The position numbers and the translations under genes were made by a program. Of a stretch of DNA of 64,000 nt, positions 63,108 through 64,000 are shown piece after piece. Source of the stretch: Ensifer sp. LC163 (GTDB lineage: Bacteria; Pseudomonadota; Alphaproteobacteria; Rhizobiales; Rhizobiaceae); contig NZ_MBSS01000067.1 of NCBI RefSeq assembly GCF_001695855.1, positions 124,001-188,000 on the forward strand, written 5' to 3'. The first letter of the stretch is position 1. Every line of letters starts with the position of its first letter. The notes under the pieces were generated by a model. That model searched no databases. It saw only the letters and a list, made by a program, of their open reading frames with translations, and was not told the origin of the DNA.

Positions 63108-64000
63108 TCATACCGCCTCTCCCGCCGCGGCGAGATCTGACCTACCCACGCAGCGATCGAAATAGGCAATGGCGCGTTGAAGCCCTTCGCGCAGCGCGAC
63201 CTTGGGTTCCCAGCCGAGCTCGGCCATGGCCTGGGAAATGTCCGGTCGACGTTGGCGCGGATCGTCGACGGCTGCCGCGCGGTGTACGATGCGCGAGCCC
63301 GAGCCGGTCATCGAGCGGACCATCTCGGCAAGTTCGAGAACCGTGAACTCGCCCGGGTTTCCGAGGTTGATCGGACCGATGCAACCGTCGTCCGAGACCG
63401 ACAACCGAATGAAGCCCTCGATGAGATCGTCGACATAACAGAAGGAGCGCGTCTGCTGACCATCACCGTAGATCGTCAGATCCTTGCCGAGCAGCGCCTG
63501 CACCACGAAATTCGAGATGACGCGTCCGTCGTCGGGGCGCATGCGCGGCCCATAGGTGTTGAAGATCCGCGCGACCTTCGTCTTCACCCCGTAGGTGCGA
63601 TGATAGTCGAAGAAGAGTGTCTCGGCCGATCGCTTGCCCTCATCGTAGCAGGCGCGCGGCCCGATGGGGTTGACGTTGCCGAAGTAGCTCTCGCGCTGCG
63701 GGCTGTGCAGCGGATCGCCGTAGACCTCCGAGGTGGAGGATTGCACGACCGTGGCCCCGGTGGCACGGGCGTTCTCCAGCACGTTCATCGCGCCGAGCAC
63801 GTTGGTCATCAACGTTCCCACCGGGTCGGCCTGGTAGTCCGGCGGAGACGCCGGCGAAGCGAAATTGAAGATGACGTCGACGTCGAAAAGGAAAGGCTTG
63901 CGGACGTCGTGCTCGACGATGTGGAAGCGGCTTATCTCGTTGAGATGGGAAAGGTTTTCTCGCCGACCGGTCGAGAAATTGTCGAGGCAGACAACGCTGT
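63108..64000 (-). CDS. UDP-glucuronate decarboxylase (UDP-xylose synthase), 5' end beyond window
   Basis: About 297 residues of an extended SDR are visible; the N-terminal NAD motif lies past the right edge. [33 protein letters not shown] and [17 protein letters not shown] are characteristic of the UXS family, with the catalytic YxxxK in [27 protein letters not shown] and [17 protein letters not shown] follow. It oxidises and decarboxylates UDP-glucuronate to UDP-xylose. It ends one base before the epimerase start and leads a run of five minus-strand genes. Confidence 0.9.
   Translation of the reverse strand, partial: SVVCLDNFSTGRRENLSHLNEISRFHIVEHDVRKPFLFDVDVIFNFASPASPPDYQADPVGTLMTNVLGAMNVLENARATGATVVQSSTSEVYGDPLHSPQRESYFGNVNPIGPRACYDEGKRSAETLFFDYHRTYGVKTKVARIFNTYGPRMRPDDGRVISNFVVQALLGKDLTIYGDGQQTRSFCYVDDLIEGFIRLSVSDDGCIGPINLGNPGEFTVLELAEMVRSMTGSGSRIVHRAAAVDDPRQRRPDISQAMAELGWEPKVALREGLQRAIAYFDRCVGRSDLAAAGEAV

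Overview
The window is uniformly GC-rich, densely coding DNA from an alphaproteobacterial chromosome or chromid. It is almost certainly from the Ensifer/Sinorhizobium group of the Rhizobiaceae. The evidence is the cobFGHIJKLM block with cobK reversed (the arrangement known from 'Pseudomonas denitrificans' SC510, itself Ensifer-like), a pha-type (Mrp) antiporter with fused A and B subunits, DUF3008 and DUF995-like proteins, and intergenic double-hairpin repeats resembling the rhizobial RIME element. I saw no rRNA, tRNA, CRISPR array, insertion sequence or phage gene.

Layout. 1-7000: a pentose-use region on the minus strand (Gfo/Idh oxidoreductase running off the left edge, sugar isomerase/epimerase, xylA, xylB, LacI regulator), with a small NTF2-like gene broken by an amber codon. 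7200-11900: an EmrAB-type efflux pair with its divergent TetR regulator and two operator-like palindromes, then an AraC/GyrI-like regulator. 12000-18000: TerC protein, VOC protein, ArsR regulator, gltX, lysS and a membrane-anchored unknown. 18200-25000: nucleoside hydrolase, DNA ligase-associated exonuclease and ATP-dependent DNA ligase, DUF3008 protein, and a CHASE-PAS-GGDEF-EAL protein. 25200-31200: the six-gene Mrp antiporter operon phaAB-C-D-E-F-G.

31200-38550: the aerobic cobalamin block cobM, cobL, cobK, cobJ, cobI, cobH, cobG, cobF. CobK runs against its neighbours and overlaps coding sequence at both ends. 38700-44200: ung, modABC with tandem ModE-like boxes, a short ModE-type regulator, and an FAD amine/amino-acid oxidase-like gene. 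44500-52000: the branched-chain 2-oxoacid dehydrogenase operon (bkdA1-bkdA2-bkdB-lpdV), an acetyl-CoA acetyltransferase and purU. 52170-58500: a complete 4-hydroxyphenylpyruvate/homogentisate pathway (hppD, hmgA, maiA, fahA) with MarR and Lrp regulators and an unexplained metallo-beta-lactamase-fold gene inside the operon.

58600-64000: a minus-strand polysaccharide operon. It encodes a UDP-glucuronate decarboxylase, a GalE-like epimerase (possibly UDP-xylose 4-epimerase), a cellulose-synthase-like GT2 that carries a frameshift, a DUF995-like secreted protein and a GH26-like secreted glycosidase. I consider this the best candidate for an under-described system: nucleotide-sugar supply, an inner-membrane synthase and two exported partners, together resembling a synthase-dependent, pentose-containing surface polysaccharide pathway.
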